In this document: positions 21,739 to 36,700 of the stretch, one piece after another
Layout of the letters: the number at the start of each line of letters is the position of its first letter
How positions within the stretch are numbered: position 1 is the first letter of the stretch
From: Smittia aterrima
Taxonomy: Eukaryota; Arthropoda; Insecta; Diptera; Chironomidae
Direction: 5' to 3'
DNA length: 64,000 nt
Assembly (NCBI GenBank): GCA_033063855.1
Contig: CP093829.1
Location: 8,504,243 to 8,568,242, forward strand
Made by a program: the position numbers and the translations under genes
The notes under the pieces: model-generated
The model's database searches: none
Seen by the model: only the letters and a program-made list of their open reading frames with translations
Told to the model about the DNA's origin: nothing

Positions 21739-24700
21739 CTCAAGCCTGCAATGATTTAATTAAAAAGAAGAAGAAACTGATTTTGCCCTAAACCTACGAA
21801 TTGCGTGTCTCAGCAGAAAAGATTTTCCCCTCACGCTCACACACAAGAGAGAGAAGAGATTACATTTCCCCAAAGTCCGAAATTGATTTCAATGTATCTC
21901 TCTCTCCTTCCTTCGCTATCCCGAAAATATGTTTTCAATAATAAACTTTTCTGCTTTTTTATGACGAGGGAAAACGAGTTCCTTCGATTTTTCACACTTT
22001 TATTCATTCGCAACCCTCCATTTATCCCGCAATCAAAAAATCATTCACCTTCCCCAACTCCAAGAGCGGAAAAGTGTGAGTTTAGGTTTGAAGCTCGAAG
22101 AAAACGAGAAACCGCTGCTGTACAAACTGAAAACAAAATGAAAAATTGATGTTTATTTGATTCCATTTTCCGAGTTACTCACACTTTGCGTAACTTTCCT
22201 TCTCTCTCTTTCACTCACTCACGTTCAGCTAGCAGCAAACTTTTCTGTTATTTTATTGTTTTTATTAGAAAAAGATAAAGTTGAACATTTTATTATGTAA
22301 GAGAGGAGACCTCCCTCGCCACCCTCAAACTACTAGCGAACGACGAAGTATTTTGTTTCCCGTTCGCTACATTGTATTTAGGAATTCAACAAGGACAATT
22401 TTTCTATACAGAAAACACTGGTTTGGAAGCTTTTCGTTGACTGTATAGTCACGAAGAGTGTAACAACAGCAAGAAAGTATCGTTTTATGTCGAATTTTAT
22501 GTGTTTTCGAAAAGCGATGAGTGGGAGTCGTGAGGAGGAAAAGTTTTCAATTGAAAACTCGCTCTGCGGACCATCATTGCGAAATAAATTTCCTAAAGTT
22601 ATTACAAGCTTTCTGCGCTGTGTAAATTTTATGTTGTTTTTATGTCGATGTGGTTGTTGTTATTTTAAACGTGAAAGCAAAGTTATACAATTTGTAGGAG
22701 AAGACGAAGAAGAAGAAGAAAAACTTGGGCGAGTTTTTTCTTTGGAAAATAAATTTTCCTGATTTCGTTGAAGCGAAACACTGCCGATGGGTTTTTCGTC
22801 GTCTATAAAGAAACTAGCGACGTTTAGTGCTATCGTAATGCACAGCAAGTCTCACAAGAATAAACATGACATCGCTCCATGTTAGTTCGAAAGCGTAATA
22901 AAACACAAAACCAGACACCAAATGTATCGTTCGCTCGTACGTTAGTTCGCTCGTTCGACTAGGGGGTGTCAATAGGATTTTGTTGCCACTCGTGTTCTTG
23001 CTTTTGTTGTCGACCTTCCAACACCCCGCAAAAAAGTCTCTTCCTGAGAGGCCACCGAGTGAGCGGCAGACGGCTTGTAATTGATCGCGATTATTATTGC
23101 TCGCCCCCTTTGAAGAATGGAAAATGAAAAATCATTTTTAATTTTCGTCCATTATGAATCTTTAGAATTTCTTTGGCTCTGTCAATTCCACAAACATGTT
23201 TCTCCTCTGATACAATGCGCATGCCACGATATTTTTATTCTCCAACGCTCACTGACTTTTTGTTACAACTCTTTGCATTGTCTGCTCTGTTGCGAATTCA
23301 TTTTATGTTCAACACACAAAAAAAATATCACGACATCACATAATGATCGATTTTTTATATATTTCACGTCAATCCCGTAGAAGGCGAACGCAGAGAAATA
23401 ATCAATAAACCGTTTGATCTCTTTAATGTACGGGATTCAACTGAATCGTTCTTTCTTTCGTTTTTCATCAAATTTGTTTTTTTTTCCGCTTTTCGATGCT
23501 GTTCGAAGTGAGCGCCGAAACAAGTTGCTTTGTCGATCGCAATTTACACCATCGAATAAAAAACACTTCTTTGATATTTCCTCGGCTCTTGTTGCATCGC
23601 CTCTCGCGAGATGCTCAATGGAATTTTCGGGCGTTTGTATCTCTCGCGAAGACTTTAATTCAATTCTTTTTGCTTCAGACTTGTATTTTTAAAGCGCCGT
23701 TTGATTTCAGATAAAATTTCGCTAAGCAGAAACTTCTTTAACAAAAAAAAAAAAGAACGAACTCGCAAGAAGATAAACGGCGAAGTTTCTTTTTCATTTC
23801 TGTCTCGATAAGGGAAATGCTTCACCGAAATAACAACGCTCGGTGTTATTCCGTAGTGTTTAATTTGTTATTCTTTGGAAAGCAAGTCGAGAGTGAAAAT
23901 GAATGAGCGAGGAGGGGAAACAGGTCGACGACAGTTTCCCATTTTCGCTGAGCGCGGACGTCTAAGGAACGCGCTAATTAGCAAATGGCGAAATTAATTT
24001 TAATTAAACTCAAATAGCGAAAAAGCAAAGCGAATAATTTCAATTAAAGCGTATAATGATGTCTTGCGTTGGACGAGCAATTTCAAATATTTCGAGCATC
24101 TTGTCCTCTTATGCTAACTTCGTTGGAAGGGATTTTTCTCAGGAGAAAGAGCTTTTCTTGTTTGAAAGTTTCTTTGAGTGAATGAGTCGACTTCTTGAAA
24201 GACAAAACTTTAATTTAAAAAATCCTTCAATCGTAGAAAAAGCCCTTCACTAAACTCATCCCCAAACTGCTCAACAAACTTCGTTTAAATTTAAAACGAG
24301 AGCATAATTATTTTATAACAATTACTTTTCCCACAAACATTGATCAATTGCTTCAATATGGTCAACAGGGAATGTCGAACGACTCCATTTATGCAAAAAG
24401 GCATTTTCCGTGACAAATTTATTCTGACTTTTACCAGCAAAAGTATTTTAATTAAAATTTCTTCTCTCTATTTGTCGTTATTAGATGTCACTCCCGCAAG
24501 ATTTTCACGACAGCGAGTGCAGGGAAATTTAATTTTCTGGTGTGATTGATGACTTGATGTCAGTAATGAATGTTCATTCGTTGTCTTTGACTTCAATTTA
24601 ATAATAAAAAAAGAAGGAAAATCATAAGCAGCAACAAAGGAGAAGAAGAGGAGATAAAGTGCAAATTCCAGTGAGCACATCGTAAAAGCATATTGTCCCC

Positions 24701-27700
24701 TCGTTGGAAGAAGTTAATGTTGGAGATATTTGAAGACATTTCTTTCGAGGGCAGATATGAAATTCATTGCATATTTAAACATAAAATGTGAGCTCAACAT
24801 AGTTTACGAACTGTCATTACTTTCATCGCCTCGCATCGTCGCTTGTTGTGTGATGACCTTGGTCGTTGCGCTGATGGCTTTGACTTATGATGTCGGAAAT
24901 CCCTGAGGAGACGAACGCTGAGTGAAGATGGCCCATCGCATTTATCATCATTTGAGGCATTTACATGATTAACACCAAAGGAGAAAAACGAGAGCGGCAT
25001 CATTATAAATTGATGACTTCTCCTCTCGAGTCATCTCGAGGGGATTGTTTCGATAAATCTTGAATAATTCCATTCCTTCACCGTCGAAAGGAAGAAACAA
25101 CAATTCGCCCTAACATTTACACCTTCTCGAAGTGAGTGCAAGAAAGAAAAAGCATGAAAATTAATAAATCTCACTTTCATGTTAATACATTTCTCTTACA
25201 CAGCTCATAGCCATAACACACAGCAGCAAATACTGTTATCAATCATTTTTTTCCTCTGCCTCTTCGTTTATTCAAAAATATAATAAATTCTCCGACTGTT
25301 AGATCCATTACAACGCTTCCATTATTTATTATGCTTGTGCTCATTGTTACAACTCTTATCGGTGACAATTTTTACAGGCAGCGTAAGACGAGAGGCGTAA
25401 GGTTTTGAGCTTAAGGATTTTTATATCTTTTTCTTCTATTTAATATAATATATATATTATCTATATATAATATTGTCTCGTTGTTTATCTTGAAAGGGAT
25501 TGTACGTAAATTGTTTCACTCAGAGATTTTAAGTAGTCTTGAGAGCTAAGACTTCAACTCACGAATCTTCCCCTTCCAATATTTGATTGAAATATCCTTC
25601 AAATGAAACAATTCATTTCCAATCTAATGTGAATATCGAATGCTTTTGTATTTACATTTATTCAGCCGCAGACTCTTCCACGCGGAATTAAATTTATTCA
25701 GCGAAACTTGAAATTAAAATTTTCCTTCATTTCCAATTCACCTCGAAGCTCGAGCTCCTCGAAAGAGAAGCGAAAACAAATATTTATGCGTAATGAAAAA
25801 TTCGAGATGATTTGAATTGAGTTTTGTCATTGAATGATGACAGCATCTTGACAACGAACGCTGAAAAGATTTCTCTCGGCTCGATTCAATTGGAGGATTC
25901 GAAATTAAGTTCCGAAGCAAATAACAGTCTCGAGACTCGACTCCATTATGTGCATTCATGATCCCCAATCAGAATAAAGCCGAGCTCATTGTTTCAACGA
26001 AAATGTAAAATAAATGCATAATAAATGAGAAAGAAAGTTTGCATTGCAGATTCGAGTGTGATGGTTACAGTTTCTGATAGTTTAACGGCGTCGCAGAGAT
26101 TTTTGTTTGCTCTCTCGTCGCTCACTCGTCGCACCGAAAACTCTAATGAAAAATGCTAATTCTTAGAATTGAAATCGCTTGTTTGATGATGAACCGAGAG
26201 CAATGTCGACTGCAAATAACATTCATTTCTATTCCCCCGACCGCCAAGCGCTGTTTCATGATTGAACACGATGAGAGACTAGAGCTTAATGCATTCCATC
26301 CCACTTGACATTTAACTATCAAAAAGTTGCCAGCGTAGTTCACTCTAGATCTATGTCATATTTTAACTCCTCGATCGAGAGACTTAAAATGTGTTTAAGG
26401 GCTGTTCAGACATCTTTGTTCGTTTATTAATTCAAAAACTTTCCTCCTAGAGCTATCAAACTCATCATGAGCCGCCAACATATGTACTGGCATGTCACAC
26501 TCGTAGTGCCTCGGAAAAGTTCGAAATGCACAAGCCAGATCAGAAATGTTGATGCGCTAAACATGTTTTCCTCTTAATTTGATTGCTCGACGAATAAATT
26601 AAAGCGTGCACATGAGAGAGATCGCTCTCGTGTTTGCATTTTATTTCAGGAGGTTTGAATGACATTAAGAGATTGCCAAATATGTCTAATGAATTAATTA
26701 TGAAATTATTCATTCGTTTCTTCGTTTGATATCGGTTCTGTTTGCTGTTGTCGACGACTGAAGTGGAAAGAGCCGTAAAATGCCAACAAAATCTGCACAA
26801 ATGCGTGTCACGAGTCAACATCGAAAAGGTTTTTCTTCGACTTCTTTTCCATCCCCCGACGCAGAAATTTGTTTGCGTTTGCTGTTCTCAGTGATGTTGA
26901 TGTCGAAATCGATCTACAAATGTTATTTTGTAGCGTTTTTAATAAAATCACACTGCACGGCAGACGTTGTTGGGTAAACACAAACGGATAAGTCAATTCT
27001 CGAAAGTCACGTGTCGATGACACTTGTCAACGCTATCGGATTCCGTATGGAGAAGAAAATCGTTCGTCAACTCCCAAATCGTTGAGATAAACACAATTTC
27101 CATTAATTACAGACATGCAACCCCTGCCCAGGACATCAAGACGTGCGCGGCACATTCATAATAGCAAATTAATTAAATATGATCTGTTTTTTATTATCCC
27201 GACGATAAACTTTTTTTCCCATTTCCACCCTTTTTTCCATTTTTCCATCCACCGACGTCGTCGTCGTTCGCCTAACCAGATCATTTTTTTTTATCTCATT
27301 CAAATGAATTTGGTAGCAACATTCTTCACGACGAGCGCGTGCATCAGACATTTTATCATTTTGTCAACACTTTGTTGCCAACAAACATCAAAATTAATCA
27401 CGAGTTTGCATTTTATGTTACGTTAATGACGTCGAGAGTTTCCTCTCTCTCGCGAGGAAAAGCAGCGAATGAGAAAATTCGTTTTTGATTAGTGCAAGTT
27501 TTGTGTCGATTTGAGAGGCGCTCGAGGCTTCAATTACTGAAAGAAATTCTTCGAAATTCTGAGCAAAGGAAATTGAGCTAATTTGAGAACAATATTTTTG
27601 TTTATTTCTTTTCAATCGAAGCATTTGAACTCACTCGAGAAGAATTTTCGCAAAAAGGGGTTGAGCTATCGTCGGAAGCAAGAACGAGCCCTCAAGGAAG

Positions 27701-30700
27701 CTTCTCACTCGAAGCATGCAGCGCATTTGACGATTAATCCCAATTTGAGTTGAAGGAACGAGATGTCGAGAACGAAGAATGATAAATTGTCGTTCGAGAG
27801 CATGTTGATACAAGAGAAAGGAAAGTAATGTGATTCGAATCAACTCCGTTGGATTAAAGGAACCTTTTGTGTGATGATTTTATTTTGCCATCATGACATC
27901 ATCAGTTTTGTATTTCGCTATGAAAATTTTCTCTTGTAATCGATATCTCACGATGCAAGACACTCTCGAGTCGAAACTAAAGGAAATCATAAATCTTCAG
28001 TCGTTTGTGTGATTAATTCGGAGTCGAATTATAAATGAACCGCTTTGCGGTAGATTGCGTCACTGGTCGGACTTCCAAGCCTTCAAGTCAAACCGCACAT
28101 TCCAAAAATGCTTGGGAAAATATCTTTCGAGAGTGATCAGCATGTAGGTCTCGTTATTTTGACCCATTACAACATCATTCGACCATAACTCATAATTCCT
28201 AGTTAGATTTATCGCCAATTAATTGTTTTTTCTTTCCACAGCAGCTCATTCTCGAAAAATATAAATGTCACAGAAGTTTAATTGCTGACGTTGGTCGGTT
28301 TTCAAAATAAACGTCAAAAATAATTGTGGATTTTGTGATAGTGGTCTGTGGTAGCTTCTCCCCACTCACATCTCCTTGTAAGAAGAATTATCGCTGGTCA
28401 TTTATTATTCTGCTGATTTTTATTGAAATTCGAGAGTAAATCTCTGCAGAGTCCAGCCATTAATTTCACGGTCGTCGCATTTGAATGATTTCATATGTGT
28501 CTGCCGATCCTAAACCGAAAATTGTCACGACTAATTGATTCTGTGTAAATCAATTTCCTATTTGTTGACTAAGGAAAGATACATGAGTTGTTTAGTTTTT
28601 GAGGGTGGGAGGGAGAGTTGAGTAGGAAACCAAGATTTCTCGATTAAATTTGATTTCACAAACGATTTAATTTATTGAAATATATTTCAATTAAAACGCT
28701 CTCTTTAATGTGATTTTAAAGTGCATCGATCCTATTGCAAGCGAGATAACGTAAAATATTCATATTTCATGTTGGGTTTTCACTCGACAATGGAAAGTGC
28801 ATGTCTGTTTACGTTCGACTGCGAAAAACTGTCAAATGAGGCTCATAACAACGTCTATTATGCGCACAGCAGCGCTTCAATTTCATAAACACAACAATAA
28901 TGAAGCCGTTCGCTTGATAAGTCCCAACCGAAGCCGAGGCGGCTGGAAATCGCTCGCTCGCCGTGAGAAATGTAAACAAAAGATTAGAAGGAAAGAAAAT
29001 ATTTTCTGTGAAATGAATAAATTTATGATGTCACGCTCCGTTGCACGTTATTAATAATATTTCTTCTATCTAACGCCGAAAAAGGTAAACCGATCGTCAA
29101 ATTGCGAATCTTCTCGCCCCGCAAATAAAATTGGCGTTTGACGTCGAATAAATTATGATTTTATGATGTTTACATTGCAAACGAACAATATCACGCACGC
29201 TCGATGGTGTTGGTGGGATGTTCAGAGTCCTCGCTGAACAAGACACAAACGATGTTTGATGGTTTACTCGTTTGCACACTCTCTCGTCCCCTTCTCACGA
29301 AAACTTGGGATTACGACAAAGTGAACGAGTGAAACGAATAATTATTTCTCTCCAATAAGTCGTATTAGATTATTTTTATTAATACTGTGCACGTGACCTC
29401 TCTGAAAATTCAATATTAGCTGTTATTGTCGTTGTTTTTATGCCGCAGTGCAACGCCAAGAGCGAGGCGAATATCTGTTGTGACTTTTATGTTGCTTTTC
29501 CCTTCTTTACACGTGTAGAAAGCTCTTCTCTAAATTAGAATCGTTTGTGATGCTTATGGGTGAGCTCATCAATGCGAGTAAAGAATAAAGCGGAAGGAGA
29601 AGTCGAAGAGAACGGTGATAAAGATTATGATAGCGGATTAAAGTCAAGCGTCGATGACGAGGGCTAGGGACGTCAGTTGACAAAGTGCACATGTTCGCTA
29701 TTTACATTCATGATGTTCCGTTCGACGAGATAACCAGAAATAACTCAATTTCGACTCGACAAAGTTATCTTGATGAATTACGAGTCAGCTTTTTTTTCCT
29801 GATAGCGAGGGTCGACTACTCTCAAGTTCAAGCTTAAACACAAATCATTTCGTGAAACTGTCGCAATCTCATTCAAAGGACGAATTTAATTAAAAAGTTT
29901 CCTTTGATTCTCTCAAAGAGAATGAGAGGATCATAAAAAACCTGTTAAAACGACATTAAAATCGTGATAAATCTTGAAATCACTCGTGAGCAAACAATTC
30001 TGTTCGTTCCGTGTTGTTCTCTACGCGGTAACAAATATAAACAATAAATCTCTCGAATATCATTTCTAATCCGTAAAAGAGAAAGAAACTTTTTTGTTCT
30101 TTCCTTCATTCGAGTTTCACGGCCATAAAATTCTCGGAGCTAGAAGAATTTTCATGGAGCTTAAACTTTGATAGAAGTCGTGAGGATCAATGATGCAAAA
30201 TATTGGCCTCATAATAACGCATAATTTATCGTTATGTGAAACGAGAAGGAGAGAATAACGAGGAGGCTTACCATCTCTTCTCTTCCTTCATTCGAAGGCC
30301 CGAGATTCAATGAATGTTTTTAATGTGACATCATGTCGAAATTTTCTACGGATTTGCCACGGCACGAGGAGTCAGACGAGAGAGCCAACGCTTCAACGCT
30401 TCGTTCCGGGAGGAAGCCGATACAGAAACATAAAACTTAATTAGAAAATTTCTGTTCACTACATTGAGTCTCCTCAAAGTTCGAGAAGAAACAACTTCCA
30501 GCCCCTAATCCACCGAGTGTGTACATGTTTCGATTCTCTATGCGTCTGCCAAAAACATTTTTAATCAATTGTTTACGGTGTATTAGCAGAAGAAACCCTT
30601 TTCGAAACTTTTTATTTTTTTTCGGGAAAACATAAAATTTTAAAACAATTTTTTCTTCGTCGCTCTCGACAGCGCGAACTTTAAATAAATTAAATAACAT

Positions 30701-30754
30701 TTTACACTCGAAACATATGGCGCCGTGCCACGAAAAGCGGGCAAGAAGCGAAAA
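21739..30754. other. Gene-poor region, middle part
   Basis: No supported gene, RNA or transposon was found on either strand. It contains an AT-only tract (25441-25474), CGT/GTC runs near 27255-27275, and several CT-rich stretches. ORFs up to about 114 codons (for example 21805-22149) are low-complexity readings of these purine/pyrimidine tracts. Confidence 0.5.
25441..25474. repeat. AT-only microsatellite-like tract
   Basis: A run of TA/ATA/TTA units interrupted by one C, able to fold back on itself. It is an ordinary simple repeat in this A+T-rich DNA. Confidence 0.8.
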
Positions 30755-30772
30755 AGAGAGAGAGAGAGAGAG
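30755..30772. repeat. (AG)9 dinucleotide tract
   Basis: Nine uninterrupted AG units. It is one of five similar GA/CT tracts spread over 21.7-51.9 kb. Confidence 0.9.
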
Positions 30773-33700
30773 CTTGACAACATTGTTCGCTGCAGAATTG
30801 ATAGATCGTTACAAAGTCATTTCGACAACATGCAAATTTGAGATTGAATGTTCCTCGGTGAAAAAAGGATTTTTAATAACTTCGTTTTCATGTTTTGATA
30901 AATTATTTTAATACAAATTCTACCCTCGCGAAGTCTTTTAAAAGGGTTCGCGCTACCATAATCATTAGAATATTTTTGGCAACACATTTTCTTGTTGATC
31001 TGTATTAACAAGTCAGACTTAGGAAAGTGTGAAATCCCTTGACGATTACGGATTGTCATTCACCGCACAGATTTCAATTAAGTGCAAGCCACCCCCAGGC
31101 TCTTTCATTCTTTGATTGACTGACGTTCAGCTTGGATTTTGATTCATATTTCATGTTCGAATTTATTCTAAGGCTGACTAGAGACTTCTGATGAGTTTCA
31201 AGGTTTTTATCGTGAAGCTTGGACAGCCAAGCAAAACCATTTTCATACCTTTGTCTTCCATCTCCCATCGGATTTTCTTTCTTAACGATTTAGAGAACCG
31301 GAAAATAAACGGCGAATCACGGAAAATCCTTCGCCACAGAAGCGAACAACCCAATATTAATTTTATTCATCCTAATTCTCTGTCTTAAGTGAAACAATCG
31401 AGTCGGAACCCTTTTATGTGATATCTTTGATTTTCTAATCTCACACTTTAAACCAGAGTCGAAACGTTCAATGTAAAGAATGTCGAAAGCGTGTTGAACA
31501 TACTCGTTTTGTAGAAAGGATTGACTTGTCGGGTGGATGGAGAGATGGAGGAAAGTTTAAACTCGTTCCCTGTTCGATGTCGACATATTTCTTCAATGGG
31601 AGTTGTTAAATTCAATTGAACCATCCGCCGAACACATTTTCCCTTCGAAAAAGAAAAATCAAATCGATTTAGGCGAAAGTCAATAAAAGTTTAAAGTTTA
31701 TGAAAACGAAATCATTTCGCGCGTTTGGGGAGAAGAAGAGATTTCTCATGAGCCATTATCGCAAGTGAAAGCTTTCCACAATGTGATTTATTGATGTGTT
31801 GTTGCGTATTATAATGCATACGACGAACAAGTGCGGAGACAAAATGTTACATCGGGCTCGATGTATGGAGAAAGAGAAAACATATCAAACAAAGTGCCAA
31901 TGGGGGATTTTCATTCTATTATGTCGTGAGGCAAGAAGATCTCTGTCGAGCGATAAAACTGTTTCACCCCATTCGAAAGCACAATGAATAAGTCTATCGA
32001 TTTTCTTAAATATTTTTCTATCGCGCTTTAGATGCTCGCGAAGGTCCGGAAGATTACGTCGACGAAAATAACTTCGAGTCGTGAGTTTGATTGCTCTTGA
32101 AGCATTTCAACACCTGAAAACAGAATCATCAGAGTCATCAGGAGAGAGAAATATTTAAAATTACAGACCAAGAATGAAAGAGACGCAACAGCTGAAGCAT
32201 TTCGCTGTTCACCGTTTGATTTGATGATTGCCCAGGAACGAAAAAGTATTTCGCAGAGTGCGAATTAAATTCCGAAATTGAATAAAACATAAAATAAGAT
32301 GTTCTGCTAATTAAGTTGTAGTCGGTCGATTAAGGTGTTAACATCGTCTCCTCCTTTACTCGCAGAGATCAGATCCAGGGAAGAATTTTTTGTGAATTGA
32401 AGAAGATTTTCGTGTAATGTGTTGCTGTGGCATCAACTCTGATAGAGACCTGTAATTATCATCATCTCGCTTTTGCCATCAGCTCTAGATGTTCAGGAAT
32501 TTAATGTTGATCTCTTCTCTTCGCTATTTTAATGAAGTCAAATCCTCAGCTTTTAAGTTCTCTGCTCTCTCTTTTCTTTTTTTTTAGTTTTTCCCTCGAA
32601 CAGCAGAATTTTCACATTTATTAACTGAAGCACTTTTATGTAAGTCGATATTTTTCCTAGTTGAACAAATTGTTATGATTTTCACATTACAAACACATAG
32701 CAAGTAGCGAGATTAGAAAGAACGTGTGTTTCCGAGTTTTCTACATGTATTTAATGCTGGAAACATGAAGAGAGAATCTGCAGCGCAGAGAGCAAGTCGA
32801 AAGTTTATGTTTCGCGCGAATACAACGACGAGAAACATGTGGCGTAGCTGTGGTGGCAAAACGCAAAAGAAGAAACATCAAAACCACGCCCACGTTGTAT
32901 ATTTCTTCTTTTATTCATTCACACACTCGCGGAGACTTTTTCGAAAAAGTTCATTTGCTTGTATTCCCTCTCATCTACAAGCTACACGCTGCTGCTGCTA
33001 CGAGAGATGAAAAATCTGGTGGAAAAAGTTTTTCTTATGTTCGAAAATTGTATGTAAAAGCTATACAAACAGCAGAACATCACACAATTGAATTGGTTCG
33101 TCTTCTTTTTTTCTCTCATCTTCTTCGCCAACAGGGATAAAGAGTAATGATGTTCACTGATGTTTGAACAGTTTCCATAATGTTTTTATTTACTACAATG
33201 TTCATGATACAACCTTAAGCTAGCCAGAGTCGTTATAATGGATCGAAAGCTGTGCAATTTCTTCTTCCTCTCTCTCTCTCTTCTTGAAATCAATTTCTGG
33301 CCGAGTGGAAAAAGCATTTTGTAAGCGATTCTCGTTCTTCGTCTCTTTTTTTATTCGGAAGCTTGTAATAAAAATCTGAAAAGTTTAATGGAGGTTTGTC
33401 GAAACTTTGACTTCTTCCATCGCCGTCGTTGTCATCATCCCTGCCCTTCATTGCAAAGCACCGCGTAAGAAAGCAAAAAACAGTTCAACATGGGAGGAAA
33501 ACACAGACAGCGTCTGAATAAGGATCGGAGTCGACAACGACGACGACGATGAGGAGGGAAAAAAAAGAAAGAAGAAACATACAAAAAATTATCTCGATTT
33601 TTTTTTATTGTGTAACTCTCCACATACCCAAGTTAGGTGGGAAACACATTTTTTCTCGTGTACAATAATAATTTCTATTCAAAGTCCATGAAGATTAAAC

Positions 33701-36700
33701 TCGACATCTACGGCTCGAACTTATCTGCTGGAAAATTTCCTACAAAGGACTTTTATGTCTGGCGGAGTCTCTCGCATGTCGTAAGTAGCAAAAAGTTGTA
33801 GGCTGTTGTGTTTCACTGAAAGCACATACTTTCAATGATAAAGCATTACAAACTACTGTTGAACCTTCGTTGCTATCTACGGCAAAGCATTGCGAATGAG
33901 AAACGCTTTACGAGTTACTCGTGTTTGCTTGTGAGGCTCAAAAGCTTTTGAGACTTGTAGAGGTCAAACGAGAATAATTTTATTGGATAGTTGCAATCTC
34001 TTTCAGAAGATAAATTGTTGATTGAATTGAACATTGATTAGATTCCGTTTTTCTCAAATTAACTTTTTTTCTCGAAACGAAACGAAACCACTTTATCCAA
34101 ATCGATATCGATTTCTAAGCTCGCTCACCACTTCGGTTTCTGTTTTTTTGTTTTAAATTTCTTGTCGTCCCGCGCCGTCGTTGACGCTTTATAATTGTTT
34201 TTGTATTTCGATTATTTGATCTATAAAAGAGATTTTGAATGGAGAATAAGAATGAAGAAAGCGAAATCTCAATGTATTTTTCATGTTATTCTTATCTCCC
34301 GATCGATTTTTTATACGTTTCTCTGTTTTTGGGGATATTTTACTGCCGTTGTAAGTTGCCGCATCACTTATATTAATGTTTGTGTGTCTCTCGCTCTGCG
34401 TTTTTCCCTGTCAGGGACGGGAAGAGTGTGTAGTACGATCACCCTCGGCTCACAACATTTCATCGTAATCCCTGATACTTTACAGAGGCGAAAATTGATC
34501 GTTTTTTGTTTTTAAATTATTCATTCACTTGTATTTCATTTCGCTCTTCTTGCTTGCGTCGATTTCCAAATCCCTTCGAAACAATCGAAGCAAAACTCGG
34601 GGAGACGACGTCCACGACAATAATTTATGGTGTCAATAGATTTTTTCATTGTTTTTTTTTCATAAAAAGTGTGATTTGATCTATGGACATCAATAGAAAT
34701 ATTTTTTTTAACTTTGCAATTCAAAGTGCTTTGAACTGGCTCCCTCCAGCACTTGCCCTTCTCTCAGAAGCTCTTTCATTGCGATATCTTCTTTCTAAGC
34801 AAAATGACAAACTCACTTCACTTGGAGTATCCAATTAAAGAAGTTTACGACCCAAATACTCGCTCGACGTCTCTGAGCATGCGAGTCACTAGGTAAAACT
34901 CCATTAAGTAGGAGATTGTTAAGATTGGTCACTTAACGACTCGTCACTGAAAGTTTTTTCTGTTATTTGGTAAACAAACATTCGCTCGAGAGAGTGTCGA
35001 AGCTGTTTAGCTTGTGCTTCTCAAATAGAAACCACTCGGCGGAAAAGTTTTCTATCGACGGTTCTGTTGATTCTACGCACCACAACGAAGATAATTGGAA
35101 GTTGATTTTGGTTTGAACAACAAATCGAGGCACTTAAGCGACAAGAGCGTATTTGATAATTTAAATTACACATTCCGTTGATGGAATGAGATGACGCTTA
35201 TTAGATTTATCTTAACTTGCGTTGGAGCGACTCCAAGAAACTGAAACGCTCTTAAGCGGCGTTGTTATGAAAGAATAAAAGTCAAATTAACTTTCAACAA
35301 GGAGTCAACTCAACTCTTCGCAATACACAACGGTTTATGTCAGCTACAGGTAAGCCCAAGAGATGAGCAGAAGAAGAAAGAAACCTCACCGCCGTCGACT
35401 AATTTACTTAATTATCCTTTTAAAAAAGCTTTTCATTTTAAGTCAAAGCGATTAAATGATTCATAAACTGTTGGATTTAACATGTTCCTCTCATCCTCCT
35501 TCCCAGAGTGAGCTAGAATAAATAAATTCAACTCGAAAGCGACGCTTCAGCTTCACATGCTTTAATTAAACATGAAATATTTTGTCACTACAAGCGTTCA
35601 AGCGAGTCGAACAAGACTAACGAAATTCCACATTCGGCTGCTCTCGATGCCAAACATTTAAGTATTTTGAAAGTTATTTCTCTGCGCTGAAAAACATAAA
35701 AGTCTATGAACACACGCATTCTCTTGTTTCTTCTCATCGGCATTCTGCACTTGTATCAATTTTTCTAAACGACGCTAATAAATTAAATCGAGGGGAGAAT
35801 GTTTCCGAGTCGAAGCCGCAAACGCTCTGACAATAAAATTCAAATAAATTGCTTCGACTGACTCGAGAGGTTAGAATCAAATGATTTTGTTTCGCGCTGC
35901 TGCTGCCGCTTCAAAGTGTAATGTCGTTGTCTTCTAAAAATAAAAGTTCTGTGATCGGCAATTAAATTCGAGGAAAAATCTTTTTTGTTTTTATTTTGTT
36001 ATAAGTTGACAGGCCGAGAGAAAAAGAGAAGAAACTTCTTCGACATTGTCGAGAAATCGAACGGCGATGGCGTTAGGAGGATAGTGCAATGTCTCGCCAC
36101 TTCATTGAACGAACAATGAGCGGTTGGTCTCTTTGCCGTCAATGACATTCGATTCAAACGATAATATTTCTTTGATTTGGAGGTTGCTCTTCTAAATTTA
36201 CGAGATTTTCCTTGCGACTGACTGAACACATTGTCAAATGTGTTTCTCGATGATTAATTAGATCGTATTTTTAGGCTGACTCGACGAAAAAGCAAAACAT
36301 CTTGTTAGACAAAAATAATTGCTCGTGTGCGCCACAAACACAGAAACATCTCCATCCCAAAAACAGAAAGAAATCGTCGCATTAATTGATCAGAAGCCTT
36401 AACATTGCTACTTAATATGCAAGCATGAGCAGCAAGTAAATCAATTTAATTAAAGTTAACATGTTCTCGAAGTCTGATCAAGCCACAAACAGCAGCCACC
36501 ATTGAATTTCACAAAATTCTCGTTAAACAATTTTCAAGAACAAACAAAAGTTTTCGCTCATTCTCTGTCTTTCGCTCGCCAGCTCCTTGTGATGTGCAGT
36601 TGGTAGCGACCGTCTTACAACGTTTCCATTATTCTCGCTTCTTATCTGCTATTGTTTTTATTCTTTCTGGTTCTTTCCTTGCTTTTTTTTTCGTGAGACT

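Noticed and set aside
21805..22149. 114-codon plus-strand ORF
   Set aside because: It reads through purine/pyrimidine-rich sequence, is low-complexity, and shows no motif or splice sites.
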